In this document: piece by piece, positions 53,173-62,701 of the stretch
Numbering within the stretch: the first letter of the stretch is position 1
Layout of the letters: every line of letters begins with the position of its first letter
Origin: Rhodobacterales bacterium RIFCSPHIGHO2_02_FULL_62_130
Lineage (GTDB): Bacteria > Pseudomonadota > Alphaproteobacteria > Rhodobacterales > Rhodobacteraceae
Direction of reading: 5' to 3'
Assembly: GCA_001828855.1 (NCBI GenBank)
Contig: MHZT01000001.1
Coordinates: 1-64,000, forward strand
Length of the DNA stretch: 64,000 bases
The notes under the pieces: model-generated
Seen by the model: the letters and a program-made list of their open reading frames with translations, nothing else
What the model was told of the DNA's origin: nothing
Databases searched by the model: none
Translations under genes and position numbers: made by a program

Positions 53173-55559
53173 GCGGAGCAGCCTTTCGCCAAAGCCTGCC
53201 AGCGCGGGTTGTCATCGCCCAAATGCCGCAGTGCGCCCCATGATCCCCATTTCGATGGCCGGTAAACATCGACGAAGGCGTTGAAGGGCGCGTCGGAAAG
53301 CGCCTGCCAACCTTTCAGCAGCTCTTGGTAAAGCCCTCCCATTTCGGGCGAGAAATTGAACTGGGTGAAAAAGGCGGTCAGGTCTGGATCATCCACCTGC
53401 GCGCCAAAGCCAACGACATGGGTTCCGCCCTCATACATCATCAGGCGCAGGCCGTGCTTGGCGGCAACGCTGGCCTGATAGGGCAGGATTTCCCCCAAGA
53501 CCGCTGCCAGACTGTCGGAGGGATCACCGCTGACCGAGCCGTCGCGCAATTCCTGCGCGGCAAGTTGGTTGGCCAGTGCGTAGGGGTTCGACGGGTCGGC
53601 GGCCTTCGATTGCGCGATCCAGTCGCGGACCATCGTGGCCTTTTCATCCGCCCCCAGAAGCGCGCTGAAATATCCGGTCACGGCATAGGCGTCAAAATGG
53701 CTGGCGGGGGCGGGCAGGCCTTCGGCAATCACCAAGGGCGCGTTAAGGATCTGATCCTCCAGCCCCAGCCAACCGGTCTGGGTGGCGATAATCCGCACCA
53801 ATCGGTCGGGCGCATCGGCATAGACCTGCGCCCAGATGTCCATGACTTGCGCCGCGCGCAGGGCGTAGAATTGCACCCAAGTCTGCTCTTGCCCCCAGCG
53901 CGCGCGGCCTTGGTCCTCGGCCCAGCGGGCTTGAGCGAATTGCCAGTTCCAGACCTCGTTGGAAAACTCGGCATGGGCGGCAAGCGCTGGGTCAAGACCG
54001 TCATGCGTGATCTGCGCGTAAACGCGCACCAGATCATCCGTTGCCAGATGCGGCAGGGTGAACCACGGGTCGGCCTGCAACTCATTCGCCAGCGCCACCA
54101 TGATTTCCACCGGAACGCCGTTGCGGGCGTAGGTGTAATCGTCGGGTAGCGGGCGGTCTTTCACATCGGACAGGGTGGAATTGTTGGTGGCCATCCAGTC
54201 CATAAAGCGCAGCCCTCGCACACCACCGATACGCGCCAGCCAGTCGGGGTTGAAGATGTCGCCCGCCGCAAGTGCCGCCTCGCGGTCGGCGCGCACCACG
54301 GAAATGGCGCGGATCGGATCGGCGGGATCAAGGGCTGTCAGGGTGATCGCGACAAAGCTGTCACCGGGGGTATAGTCGAACAGGATGCGGCCTGCCTCGG
54401 CCTGCACCAGTTGCGCGCGGCCTTCCAGTTTCAGATCGCCCTTGCCCTGATAGGTGAGCACATAGCGGCCCGCGACGCCGCCTGCGTCGGGGGGAAGGTC
54501 GGTCAGGATCAGGGTGGAAATGGCGGTCACTTCGGGCGGAATGGCGATGGGCCAGCCATGCGGGCCAAGCGCGCCCGCGCGGGCCAGATCAGCCTCGTCC
54601 CAGCCGCCGAACCGGTTTGGCAAATGCCCGATCCACGGGCGCGCGGTTTTCATCACGTCCAGAAACGGTTGCTGCACCGACCAGTCGTTGATCCCTGCCA
54701 GACCCAGCGACAGGTCGGGGTTGGTGATCGGGGCAAAGTCTGTCTGGGCAGAAGGGGCGGCGGGCATCGGCTGCGGGGGGGCGGTTTGCGCGCTGGGCCG
54801 AAAGCTGCTGACCGCAGCCCAGGCAATCCGTTGCAAGGCCTGCGCCTGCGCGTCCGAAATGATCGCATCGCGCGAGGCCCAACTGCGGGTCAGCTTCGCG
54901 GGCAAGCCTTCGGGGCTGCGTCCGGTGATCGTGGCGGCATGGACCATGGCCAGGAAATAAAGCCCCCGCCCGTTCAGGTGCTGGCCATCGTCGAACAGTT
55001 GCTGCGGGGTGGTCAGGTCTGGCACGGTTCCGGCGGCGATTTCATCCGCCAGCAGCGCCATCGCCTGCCCTGCAGGGATTAGTGTGACGGGGTGGCCTGC
55101 AGTGGCGGCGGCTTGGGCGGCGGCGACCTCCCACAAGGGCAGATCGGCGGCGATGGCCGACTTCCACGCGGCGGGATCAGCCGCCAGAATCGGCCATGTT
55201 TCATAAAGATAGACCCGCACCTGCGGGTTGGTCTTGGCGGCAAGGGCGGTAAAGCGCGCGATATTGGCGGCCGTGTCGGACCCAGCGATCTGGTCGGCAA
55301 TCGGCTGGGCTTCGGTCAGGATCAGCACATCCGCCCCCGATGCCAGCTTTGCGCGCCCGTCGATGCCTTCTGCCTGCGCTGCGTGGTCCCAGTTATAGGC
55401 AAGGCTTGCCCCGTTGATGATCTGGGCCTGCACGATCGACGGCTCATTCATCTGCCGCAGGGCGGACTCCAGCAGGGGCGGCAGGTTCGGTCCGACAAGG
55501 CTATGCCCTACGAACAGAATATCCGCCAGCAGCGCAAACAGCCCCATTCCGTGCCTCAT
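53166..55559 (-). CDS. Two-domain SGNH-esterase-like and glycosidase-like protein
   Basis: A 797-residue protein. After a short hydrophobic start it has VGHSLVGPNLPP (SGNH block I with GHS) near residue 20 and DDGQHLNGRGLYFLAMV (DxxH block) later, the pattern of an SGNH hydrolase over about 230 residues. The C-terminal 400 residues have EFSNEVWNWQF and LMMYEGGTH, fitting the acid/base (NE) and nucleophile (YEGG) positions of a GH-A clan glycosidase. The combination would deacylate and cut a polysaccharide. The start at 55559 is chosen; an open frame of 83 more residues upstream has no family-like content. Confidence 0.65.
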   Translation of the reverse strand: MRHGMGLFALLADILFVGHSLVGPNLPPLLESALRQMNEPSIVQAQIINGASLAYNWDHAAQAEGIDGRAKLASGADVLILTEAQPIADQIAGSDTAANIARFTALAAKTNPQVRVYLYETWPILAADPAAWKSAIAADLPLWEVAAAQAAATAGHPVTLIPAGQAMALLADEIAAGTVPDLTTPQQLFDDGQHLNGRGLYFLAMVHAATITGRSPEGLPAKLTRSWASRDAIISDAQAQALQRIAWAAVSSFRPSAQTAPPQPMPAAPSAQTDFAPITNPDLSLGLAGINDWSVQQPFLDVMKTARPWIGHLPNRFGGWDEADLARAGALGPHGWPIAIPPEVTAISTLILTDLPPDAGGVAGRYVLTYQGKGDLKLEGRAQLVQAEAGRILFDYTPGDSFVAITLTALDPADPIRAISVVRADREAALAAGDIFNPDWLARIGGVRGLRFMDWMATNNSTLSDVKDRPLPDDYTYARNGVPVEIMVALANELQADPWFTLPHLATDDLVRVYAQITHDGLDPALAAHAEFSNEVWNWQFAQARWAEDQGRARWGQEQTWVQFYALRAAQVMDIWAQVYADAPDRLVRIIATQTGWLGLEDQILNAPLVIAEGLPAPASHFDAYAVTGYFSALLGADEKATMVRDWIAQSKAADPSNPYALANQLAAQELRDGSVSGDPSDSLAAVLGEILPYQASVAAKHGLRLMMYEGGTHVVGFGAQVDDPDLTAFFTQFNFSPEMGGLYQELLKGWQALSDAPFNAFVDVYRPSKWGSWGALRHLGDDNPRWQALAKGCSAC

Positions 55560-55722
55560 CAAAACCCGTTGCGGTAAAGATAGCGCCGAAGCGCCGTTGT
55601 CACCACCCGGCCTGTCGGAAATCCGTGCCGCGGTGTCATCCCGCCCCCTGTTCCTTGGCGCGGGTTCTGCTATGGCTGCGCGCAGCAAAGGTTTGGCCCC
55701 CTGCGCGGGGGAGAGGGCAAAT

Positions 55723-56772
55723 ATGACGCATCTGTGGGTAAGGGCGGAACAGCGCCCGAATGAAGAACGTGTAGGCCTGACGCCCGAAGGCGCTGCGGCC
55801 TTGGTCAAGGCGGGTATCCGCGTGACGGTCGAAGAAAGCTCGGTCCGCGCGATTGGAATTGATGGCTACAAGGCGGCAGGCTGCGAGATTGCAGCCGAGA
55901 ACCTGTGGCCCGAGGCCCCTGCCGATGCGATCATCTTTGGCCTGAAGGAACTGCCCGAGGACGGCACGCCCTTGACCCACCGCCACATCATGTTCGGCCA
56001 TGCCTTCAAGGGCCAGCCGGCGGGGCAGGTCTTGCTGAAACGCTTCAAGGCGGGCGGCGGGACGCTGTATGATCTGGAATATCTGGTGGACGAGTCGGGG
56101 CGTCGTGTGGCGGCCTTTGGCTATTGGGCGGGTTACGCGGGCGCGGCGCTGTCGCTGAAATGCTGGGCGGCGCAGCAGCATGGCGGCATCGCGGGGCCGG
56201 TGGCGAAATATCCGGGCAAGGCCGCCCTTCTGGCCGATCTGGGGGCGGAACTGGCAGGGCTGACCCCGCCGCGCGCGATTGTGATCGGCGCGCTGGGCCG
56301 TGTTGGCACCGGGGCGTCGGATCTTTGCGCGGCAATGGGTGTGGCTGTGACCAAATGGGATCAGGCCGAAACCGCTAGCGGCGGGCCGTTCCCCGAAATC
56401 CTGCAGCACGAGATTTTCCTGAACTGCATCCTTGCGCGCCCCGGTTGTCCCGTGTTCGTTCCGGCAAGCGCCAAAACCGATCCGCGCAAGCTGACAGTGA
56501 TCGGGGATATTGCCTGCGATCCGACCTCGGATTTCTCGCCGATCAAGGTTTATGACCGCGTGACCGAATGGGATGCACCCGCGCTGCGCGTGCATGATAC
56601 GCCACCCTTGGACGTGACGGCGATTGATAACCTGCCGTCGCTGCTGCCGGTGGAAAGCAGCGAGGATTATGCCGCCCAACTGTTGCCGTCACTGGCGACA
56701 CTGGGCGATCTGACGACTGGGGTTTGGGGGCGCGCGGCGGCAGAATATGCCCGCCACAGCGCCAACCTGTGA
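55723..56772 (+). CDS. Saccharopine dehydrogenase, lysine-forming type
   Basis: A 349-residue protein of the Lys1-like group: MTHLWVRAEQRPNEERVGLTPEGAAALVKAGI (parts WVRAEQRPNEERVGLTP) is the alanine-dehydrogenase/PNT-type N-terminal domain; VIGALGRVGTGASDLCAAMG is the NAD-binding fold, and HEIFLNCILARPGCPVF follows. The enzyme interconverts saccharopine with lysine and 2-oxoglutarate. GAGAGGG precedes ATG 55723. Paired with the following gene, 13 bp away. Confidence 0.9.
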   Translation: MTHLWVRAEQRPNEERVGLTPEGAAALVKAGIRVTVEESSVRAIGIDGYKAAGCEIAAENLWPEAPADAIIFGLKELPEDGTPLTHRHIMFGHAFKGQPAGQVLLKRFKAGGGTLYDLEYLVDESGRRVAAFGYWAGYAGAALSLKCWAAQQHGGIAGPVAKYPGKAALLADLGAELAGLTPPRAIVIGALGRVGTGASDLCAAMGVAVTKWDQAETASGGPFPEILQHEIFLNCILARPGCPVFVPASAKTDPRKLTVIGDIACDPTSDFSPIKVYDRVTEWDAPALRVHDTPPLDVTAIDNLPSLLPVESSEDYAAQLLPSLATLGDLTTGVWGRAAAEYARHSANL

Positions 56773-56785
56773 AGGGGAGAAAGAC

Positions 56786-57928
56786 ATGACAACGATTCAC
56801 TGGTGCGGCACGGGGTTGTCCTCGGGTCCGGGTCTGCGGCGGCTGATCGAGAGCGGTCACAAGGTGGTGGTGTGGAACCGCACCGTCGAGAAGGCGCAAG
56901 AGGCGGTGGGCGATCTGACGCAAGACATCCGCGCCTATAGCCTTCAGGCGCTGACCGATGCGTTGCAGGCAGGCGACATCGCGATTTCGATGCTGACGGC
57001 GGATCACCATGTGGGCATCGCCAAGGCCTGCCTTGAGAAGAACGCGCATTTCGTGTCCTCGTCCTACATCGCGCCGGAAATGCGCGAGCTGGACGCGGCC
57101 TTCCGTGCAAAGGGTCTGGTTTCGGTGAACGAGGTCGGGCTTGATCCGGGCATCGATCACCTGATGGCGCATGATCTGGTGGCGCGCTATCGGGCGTCCA
57201 AGGCCTATAGCGCCGAGAATGTGCTGTCCTTCACCAGCTATTGCGGCGGTGTGCCGAAGATTCCGAACCCGTTCCGCTATAAATTCTCATGGGCGCCGCT
57301 GGGTGTGCTGAAGGCGCTGCGCTCGCCCTCGCGGTCGTTGAAGAACTTTTCCGAACTGCGCGTGGCGCGGCCTTGGGATGCGATCACCCGCTATGACGCG
57401 CCACTGCCGCAGCCGGAAAGCTTTGAGGTTTACCCGAACCGCGATTCTTATCCTTTCATGGAAGACTACCGGTTCGACAAGGACTGGAAGGTCAAGGATT
57501 TCGTGCGCGGCACCATCCGTTTGAACGGCTGGGAAGCGGCATGGACGCCGGTGTTCCGCGAGATCGAGACGCTGGAAGGCCCCGCAGGCGATGCCCGTCT
57601 GGCCGAGATGGCAGCGCAGTTCGTGGCCGAGAATTCCTATGCGCCGGGTGAGCCTGACCGTGTGATCCTGTTCGTGTCGTTGAAGGCCGAGCGCGATGGC
57701 CGCGTGGTGTTCCACGAGACATGGGCAATGGACGCTTGGGGCGACGCGCGTGGATCGGCGATGGCGCGGCTGGTGTCGACGCCAGTGTCTTTTGCGGTGG
57801 AATCAGTGTTGAAGCGCGAGATCGCGGCGGGCGTGCATGGCGCACCGCATGACCCGAAGCTGCTGGAAAGCTGGCTGGGTCAGGTGCGCGGTCTGGCGCA
57901 GTATATGGAGCGGGTTGTTCATATCTGA
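56786..57928 (+). CDS. Saccharopine dehydrogenase, glutamate-forming type
   Basis: A 380-residue protein of the Lys9-like group: HWCGTGLSSGPGLRRLIESGHKVVVWNR is its N-terminal Rossmann domain (CGTGLSSGPG replaces the classical GxGxxG), and NEVGLDPGIDHLMAHD and FTSYCGGVPKIPNPFRYKFSW are the saccharopine-dehydrogenase signatures. It splits saccharopine to glutamate and 2-aminoadipate semialdehyde. With its 5' neighbour this is the two-step lysine degradation route. AGGGGAG precedes ATG 56786. Confidence 0.9.
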   Translation: MTTIHWCGTGLSSGPGLRRLIESGHKVVVWNRTVEKAQEAVGDLTQDIRAYSLQALTDALQAGDIAISMLTADHHVGIAKACLEKNAHFVSSSYIAPEMRELDAAFRAKGLVSVNEVGLDPGIDHLMAHDLVARYRASKAYSAENVLSFTSYCGGVPKIPNPFRYKFSWAPLGVLKALRSPSRSLKNFSELRVARPWDAITRYDAPLPQPESFEVYPNRDSYPFMEDYRFDKDWKVKDFVRGTIRLNGWEAAWTPVFREIETLEGPAGDARLAEMAAQFVAENSYAPGEPDRVILFVSLKAERDGRVVFHETWAMDAWGDARGSAMARLVSTPVSFAVESVLKREIAAGVHGAPHDPKLLESWLGQVRGLAQYMERVVHI

Positions 57929-57937
57929 GACGGCGGG

Positions 57938-57975
57938 GCCGTCCTTGGGGGCATCGAGCCCCCGCGGACGGCTTT
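57938..57975 (+). terminator. Terminator of the saccharopine dehydrogenase operon
   Basis: GCCGTCC...GGACGGC outer arms (57938-57944, 57966-57972) enclose GGGGGC/GCCCCC with ATCGA loop, followed by TTT. An alternative hairpin GACGGC-GGG-GCCGTC begins right after the stop at 57929, and a third, AAGGCCGC/GCGGCCTT, lies at 57988-58012. Confidence 0.8.
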
Positions 57976-58034
57976 GGTGCCCGTTGCAAGGCCGCACGTG
58001 ATGCGCGGCCTTTGCATTTGGGGGGATGTGGGGA

Positions 58035-58091
58035 GCCTCCGGCTAGCCGGAATGAAGTCATTCCGGCCTGAGTATTTGGGCCAAGATGAAA
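58035..58091 (+). repeat. Family C repeat, with a 20-bp hairpin inserted
   Basis: GCCTCCGGC then TA, then GCCGGAATGA/TCATTCCGGC (10-bp stem, 2-base loop), then CTGAGTATTTGGGCCAAG and ATGAAAC. The outer parts match the usual family C unit with the middle GGGAGT replaced. The ATG of its ATGAAAC tail gives an apparent but false start for the heparinase-like gene. Confidence 0.75.
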
Positions 58092-58199
58092 CCGGCGGTC
58101 GGGAATGTGTCGGGTGACAGGGCGGGTTTGCGGCGCTATGTTCGCGGTAACGACCCGCGGTTTACGCGGGCGAGAGTGGCACGCGCAGGCAGGATCGGC

Positions 58200-59921
58200 A
58201 TGACATCGACCCCCCGTAAGGGAAGCCTCGGAAATCGGCTGGCGATGTGGCGCGCCTTGCGGGCGGCGCCTGTGACGGGCTTTGTCTCGCAGCCCGAGCC
58301 GCGCAGCATCGGGCTTTATGCACGCGGCAAGCAGTTGGTGGCGGGGAATTTCCAGTTTGCGGGCGAGGTTGTCGAGGCGGCGGGAAAGGTGATCTGGGAT
58401 GTTGTTCCCTCGGACCCATCGCTGGCGGTCGAGGCGCAGGGGTTTGTCTGGCTGGATGATCTGGCGGCTGTGGGCGATCTGGCTGCGCGCGGGCGGGCGC
58501 AGGCGTGGACATGGGAGTGGATTGCGCGGTTCGGGCGCGGCAAGGGCGCGGGGTGGACACCCGATCTGACGGGTCGGCGGTTGCTGCGCTGGATCAACCA
58601 TGCGCTGTTTCTGCTGTCGGGGCGGGATCGGGCGCAGACCGAGGCCTATTACCGCAGCCTGTCGGCGCAGGTGGTCTTCCTGACGCGGCGCTGGCCCGAG
58701 GCGGCTGCGGGTCTGCCCCGCTTTGAAGCCTTGACGGGGTTGATCTCGGCGGGGTTGGCGCTGACGGGGATGGAGGCGCGGATCGGGCCTGCGGTGGCAG
58801 CTCTGGCGGATGAGTGCGCGCGCGAAGTGGATGCGCAGGGCGGTATCCCCACCCGCAACCCCGAGGAATTGCTGGAGGTTTTCACCCTGCTGACATGGGC
58901 CGAGCAGGCGCTGTCCGAGGCAGGCCGCATCCCGCCGCAGGCCTTGGTCGAGGCGTTGGAGCGGATGGCCCCCACCTTGCGCGCGCTGCGTCATGCCGAT
59001 GGCGGGCTGGCGCGGTTCCACGGTGGCGGGCGCGGGATGGAGGGGCGGCTGGATCAGGCCTTGGCGCAGGCGGGGGTGCGGCCCACCGGTGCGGCGGGGC
59101 TGGCGATGGGCTTTGCGCGGCTGGCTTCGGGGCGCACGACTGTGATCGTGGACGCCGATGCCCCCCCCGATGCGCGGGCGGGGCAAGCGGCCCATGCCTC
59201 GACCGCAGCCTTCGAGCTGACCTCGGGGCGCAGGCCGCTGATTGTCAGTTGCGGGTCGGGTGCGCCATTCGGGGCGGAATGGCGGCGGGCGGGGCGGGCG
59301 ACGGCATCGCATTCGACGCTGGCGGTTGAAGGGTTTTCATCGTCGCGCCTTGCCGCCGGTGAGGGGCGCGAGGTGCTGACCGACCGTGCCGAGGTGACGG
59401 CCTTGCGGCAATCGGTGTTCCCCGAGGGCGCGCATCTCTATCTGTGCCATTCGGGTTGGTCGGCCACGCATGGGCTGTCGCATAGCCGCGATCTGTTGCT
59501 GGCCTCTGATGGGCGCAAACTGACGGGGATTGATACGCTGGCGGCGCAGACGCCGGCCGAGCGGGCGCGGTTTGAACGGCTGATGACCGACGGGCGGCTG
59601 GAGGGCGTGGGGATTGCGCTGCGGTTCCATCTGCATCCCGATGTCGATGCGGCGCTGGATATGGGCGGCACGGCGGTGTCACTTGCCTTGAAAAGTGGCG
59701 AAATATGGGTGTTCCGCCATGATGGTCATGCGAAACTGTCCCTTGATCCGTCGGTTTATCTGGAAAAAACCCGTCTGAAACCGCGTCCGGCGCGGCAGAT
59801 CGTCCTTTCGACGCGTGCGATGGGGCTTGAGACGCAGATCGGCTGGACCTTGGCGAAGGCACAGGATACTCCGCTTGCCATCCGCGATCTGGACCGTGAC
59901 GATATGCCGGTTCCGATCTGA
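58200..59921 (+). CDS. Heparinase II/III family protein
   Basis: A 573-residue protein. The N-terminal alpha/alpha toroid ([17 protein letters not shown] and [36 protein letters not shown] in parts) is followed by a beta-rich C-terminal region with [27 protein letters not shown] containing the conserved active-site H/S. The family cleaves or modifies uronate polysaccharides, and in alphaproteobacteria the gene typically precedes purH. ATG 58200 has AGGCAGG upstream; the ATG at 58086 lies in a family C repeat. Confidence 0.87.
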   Translation: MTSTPRKGSLGNRLAMWRALRAAPVTGFVSQPEPRSIGLYARGKQLVAGNFQFAGEVVEAAGKVIWDVVPSDPSLAVEAQGFVWLDDLAAVGDLAARGRAQAWTWEWIARFGRGKGAGWTPDLTGRRLLRWINHALFLLSGRDRAQTEAYYRSLSAQVVFLTRRWPEAAAGLPRFEALTGLISAGLALTGMEARIGPAVAALADECAREVDAQGGIPTRNPEELLEVFTLLTWAEQALSEAGRIPPQALVEALERMAPTLRALRHADGGLARFHGGGRGMEGRLDQALAQAGVRPTGAAGLAMGFARLASGRTTVIVDADAPPDARAGQAAHASTAAFELTSGRRPLIVSCGSGAPFGAEWRRAGRATASHSTLAVEGFSSSRLAAGEGREVLTDRAEVTALRQSVFPEGAHLYLCHSGWSATHGLSHSRDLLLASDGRKLTGIDTLAAQTPAERARFERLMTDGRLEGVGIALRFHLHPDVDAALDMGGTAVSLALKSGEIWVFRHDGHAKLSLDPSVYLEKTRLKPRPARQIVLSTRAMGLETQIGWTLAKAQDTPLAIRDLDRDDMPVPI

Positions 59922-59943
59922 CATCGCAAAGGGACCATTCGCC

Positions 59944-61530
59944 ATGACCAATCTTGTCCCCATCGGCCGCGCGCTGATTTCCGTATCCGACAAATCCGGC
60001 ATCCTTGATCTGGCCCGCGCGTTGACCGCGTTGGGGGTCGAGTTGATCTCGACAGGTGGCACCAGCGGGATGCTGCGCGCCGCGGGTCTGGCGGTGCGGG
60101 ATGTGTCCGAGGTGACGGGCTTTCCCGAGATGATGGACGGGCGGGTGAAGACGCTGCACCCGAATGTGCATGGTGCGCTGCTGGCGCTGCGCGATGATGA
60201 CGAACACCTGCTGGCGATGGCCGCGCATGGGATCGAGCCGATCGACCTGCTGATCGTGAACCTGTATCCCTTCGAGGAAACCGTGGCCAAGGGCGCCGAT
60301 CACGAGACCTGCATCGAGAATATCGACATTGGCGGGCCTGCAATGATCCGCGCGGCGTCCAAGAATCACCGCTTTGTCACTGTGGTCACCGATCCTGCCG
60401 ATTACGCGGGCTTGCTGGACCAGTTGCGCGCGCATGATGGGGCAACGACGCTGGCGTTTCGGCAAAAGCTGGCACTGACGGCCTATTCGCGCACGGCGGC
60501 CTATGACACCGCGGTTGCGGCGTGGCTGTCGGGCGAGTTGAAGCAGCCCTTCACACGGTCGAAAAGCTTTGGCGGCACGCTGGCGCAGGGTTTGCGCTAT
60601 GGCGAGAACCCGCATCAGGCGGCGGCGTTCTATACCGACGGGACGCGGCGCGAAGGGGTGGCCACCGCGAAACAGTGGCAGGGCAAGGAGTTGTCCTACA
60701 ACAACATCAACGACACCGATGCGGCGTTTGAACTGGTGGCGGAATTTGCGGGGGCCGGTCCGGCCTGTGCGATCATCAAGCACGCGAACCCCTGCGGCGT
60801 GGGCAAGGCCGCCAGCCTGAAAGAGGCTTACCTGCGCGCCTATGCTTGCGATCAGACTTCGGCCTTTGGCGGGATTGTCGCGCTGAATCAGCCGCTTGAT
60901 GCCGAAACCGCCGAGGAAATCGTGAAGATTTTCACAGAGGTGGTGATTGCCCCCGGTGCCTCGGATGAGGCGAAGGCGATCTTTGCGGCCAAGAAGAACC
61001 TGCGTCTGCTGACGACCAAGGGCTTGCCCGATCCTGCCGAAAAGTCGCTGGCGTTCAAGCAGGTGGCGGGCGGTTTCCTTGTGCAGGACCGCGATGTGGA
61101 CAGCATCCGCGCCGCCGATCTGAAGGTGGTGACGAAACGCGCGCCGACCGAGGCCGAACTTACCGACCTGCTGTTCGCGTGGAAAGTTGCCAAGCATGTG
61201 AAATCCAACGCCATCGTCTACGTCAAGGACGGGGCGACTGTTGGGGTTGGTGCAGGGCAGATGAGCCGGATCGATTCGACCCGTATCGCCGCGCGCAAGG
61301 CGGGTGACATGGCCGAAGTGCTTGGTCTGGCGGCAAGCCCGACCATCGGCTCGGTCGTGGCGTCGGATGCGTTCTTCCCCTTTGCCGACGGGTTGCTGGC
61401 CGCTGCCGAAGCGGGGGCGACGGCGATTATCCAGCCGGGCGGATCGATGCGCGACGACGAGGTGATTGCCGCCGCTGACGCCGCCGGCCTTGCGATGGTG
61501 TTCACCAACCAGCGGCATTTCCGGCACTGA
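59944..61530 (+). CDS. purH: Bifunctional AICAR transformylase / IMP cyclohydrolase
   Basis: A 528-residue enzyme for the last two purine steps. The IMP cyclohydrolase domain (residues 1-200) has [11 protein letters not shown] and [15 protein letters not shown]. The AICAR transformylase domain has [32 protein letters not shown] and [20 protein letters not shown] precedes ATG 59944. The stop is one base before the lspA start, so they are one operon. Confidence 0.98.
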   Translation: MTNLVPIGRALISVSDKSGILDLARALTALGVELISTGGTSGMLRAAGLAVRDVSEVTGFPEMMDGRVKTLHPNVHGALLALRDDDEHLLAMAAHGIEPIDLLIVNLYPFEETVAKGADHETCIENIDIGGPAMIRAASKNHRFVTVVTDPADYAGLLDQLRAHDGATTLAFRQKLALTAYSRTAAYDTAVAAWLSGELKQPFTRSKSFGGTLAQGLRYGENPHQAAAFYTDGTRREGVATAKQWQGKELSYNNINDTDAAFELVAEFAGAGPACAIIKHANPCGVGKAASLKEAYLRAYACDQTSAFGGIVALNQPLDAETAEEIVKIFTEVVIAPGASDEAKAIFAAKKNLRLLTTKGLPDPAEKSLAFKQVAGGFLVQDRDVDSIRAADLKVVTKRAPTEAELTDLLFAWKVAKHVKSNAIVYVKDGATVGVGAGQMSRIDSTRIAARKAGDMAEVLGLAASPTIGSVVASDAFFPFADGLLAAAEAGATAIIQPGGSMRDDEVIAAADAAGLAMVFTNQRHFRH

Positions 61531-61531
61531 T

Positions 61532-62038
61532 ATGCGCGCCCTGATCCCCACCGCTGCCATCGTTTTTCTGCTGGATCAGGCCAGCAAATGGGGCGTTGTG
61601 CAGGGCCTGAACCTGATCGAGCGCGGCGAGATCGACGTGATTCCGCCCTTGCTGAACTTCCGCATGGCGTGGAATCAGGGCGTGAATTTCGGGCTGTTTT
61701 CCAACAGCGCCGATGTGATGCGCTGGGTTCTGATTGCGGTGGCGCTGGTGATCTCGGCTTGGGTCGCGGTCTGGCTTTACCGCGAAAAGGCGGGGAAATG
61801 GGCGATGATCGCAGGCGGGCTGCTGGTGGGCGGCGCGCTGGGCAATGTGATCGACCGGCTGATCTATGGCGCGGTGGCGGATTTCCTGAACATGTCCTGC
61901 TGTGGCATCGAAAACCCGTTCTCGTTCAACGTCGCGGACATTGCGATTTTTGCGGGGGCGCTGGGGCTGGTGTTGTTTACCGGCAAAGATGCAGCCAAAG
62001 GCAGCGGGCAAAAGCCAAAGCGCCGAAAGACCCCGTGA
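61532..62038 (+). CDS. lspA: Lipoprotein signal peptidase
   Basis: A 168-residue membrane protease with four segments. [34 protein letters not shown] (first catalytic Asp region) and [11 protein letters not shown] (second catalytic Asp) are the LspA signatures. It removes the signal peptide of lipoproteins such as the BamF-like protein encoded next. Begins 2 bases after purH. Confidence 0.97.
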   Translation: MRALIPTAAIVFLLDQASKWGVVQGLNLIERGEIDVIPPLLNFRMAWNQGVNFGLFSNSADVMRWVLIAVALVISAWVAVWLYREKAGKWAMIAGGLLVGGALGNVIDRLIYGAVADFLNMSCCGIENPFSFNVADIAIFAGALGLVLFTGKDAAKGSGQKPKRRKTP

Positions 62039-62091
62039 CGCGGGCGGGATGATGCGCTAAGACGGGCAGGTAAGGCGGAACGGAGGCAGGA

Positions 62092-62622
62092 ATGCAGTCA
62101 ACACGGGTGGTTCTCGCAGCGGCGGGCGCGGCATTGCTGTTGCTTGCAGCATGCGGCGGGGACAAAGTGCCTCAGTTGATGAACATCCGTTCGACAACCA
62201 ACGGGCCGGACGAATTTTCGATCCTTCCGCCCAAGGCATTGGAAATGCCCGAAGATTTGACCGCCCTGCCCGAACCCACTCCGGGCGGCGAGAATTTGAC
62301 CGATCCGCGCCCCTTCGATGATGCCATCGTGGCACTGGGCGGCGCGCCGGGCAAGGCGGGTGGTATTCCGTCTGCGGATTCCGCACTTTACGCCGCAGCC
62401 ACCCGCAAGGGCGTAACGGCGGGGATTCGCACCACGCTGGCCGAGGAAGATCTTGCATGGCGCCGCACGAATGACGGGCGCCTGCTTGAGCGGCTTTTTG
62501 ACGTGAACGTCTATTTCAAGGCCTATCGCAAGATGTGGCTGGACCAGCAGGCCGAATTGGCGCGCTGGCGTAAAGCGGGTGCGAAGACGCCCTCTGCACC
62601 GCCACCACAGGCGGGCGAATAG
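62092..62622 (+). CDS. DUF3035 / BamF-like lipoprotein
   Basis: A 176-residue lipoprotein with lipobox LLAAC near residue 21. GPDEFSILPPKALEMPEDLTALPEPTPGGENLTDP (parts GPDEFSILPPKALE and PEPTPGG) is the DUF3035 pattern; the family contains the BamF subunit of the alphaproteobacterial outer-membrane assembly complex. CGGAGGC precedes the ATG. It follows lspA, which would process it. Confidence 0.85.
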   Translation: MQSTRVVLAAAGAALLLLAACGGDKVPQLMNIRSTTNGPDEFSILPPKALEMPEDLTALPEPTPGGENLTDPRPFDDAIVALGGAPGKAGGIPSADSALYAAATRKGVTAGIRTTLAEEDLAWRRTNDGRLLERLFDVNVYFKAYRKMWLDQQAELARWRKAGAKTPSAPPPQAGE

Positions 62623-62701
62623 CTCACATTCCCGTTGGTGGGGGTTGCAGCGGCGCACAGGCGGCGTAGCTTACCCTTTGAATTCTGAACGGGAGTCCGC
62701 G

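Noticed and set aside
57492-59312. 606-codon minus-strand open frame
   Set aside because: It overlaps the saccharopine dehydrogenase and heparinase-like genes in antisense and is Pro/Arg-rich without domain features.
59245-61560. 771-codon minus-strand open frame over purH
   Set aside because: It is antisense to purH, whose motifs are unmistakable; high G+C produces long antisense frames here, and the translated product has no recognisable domain.
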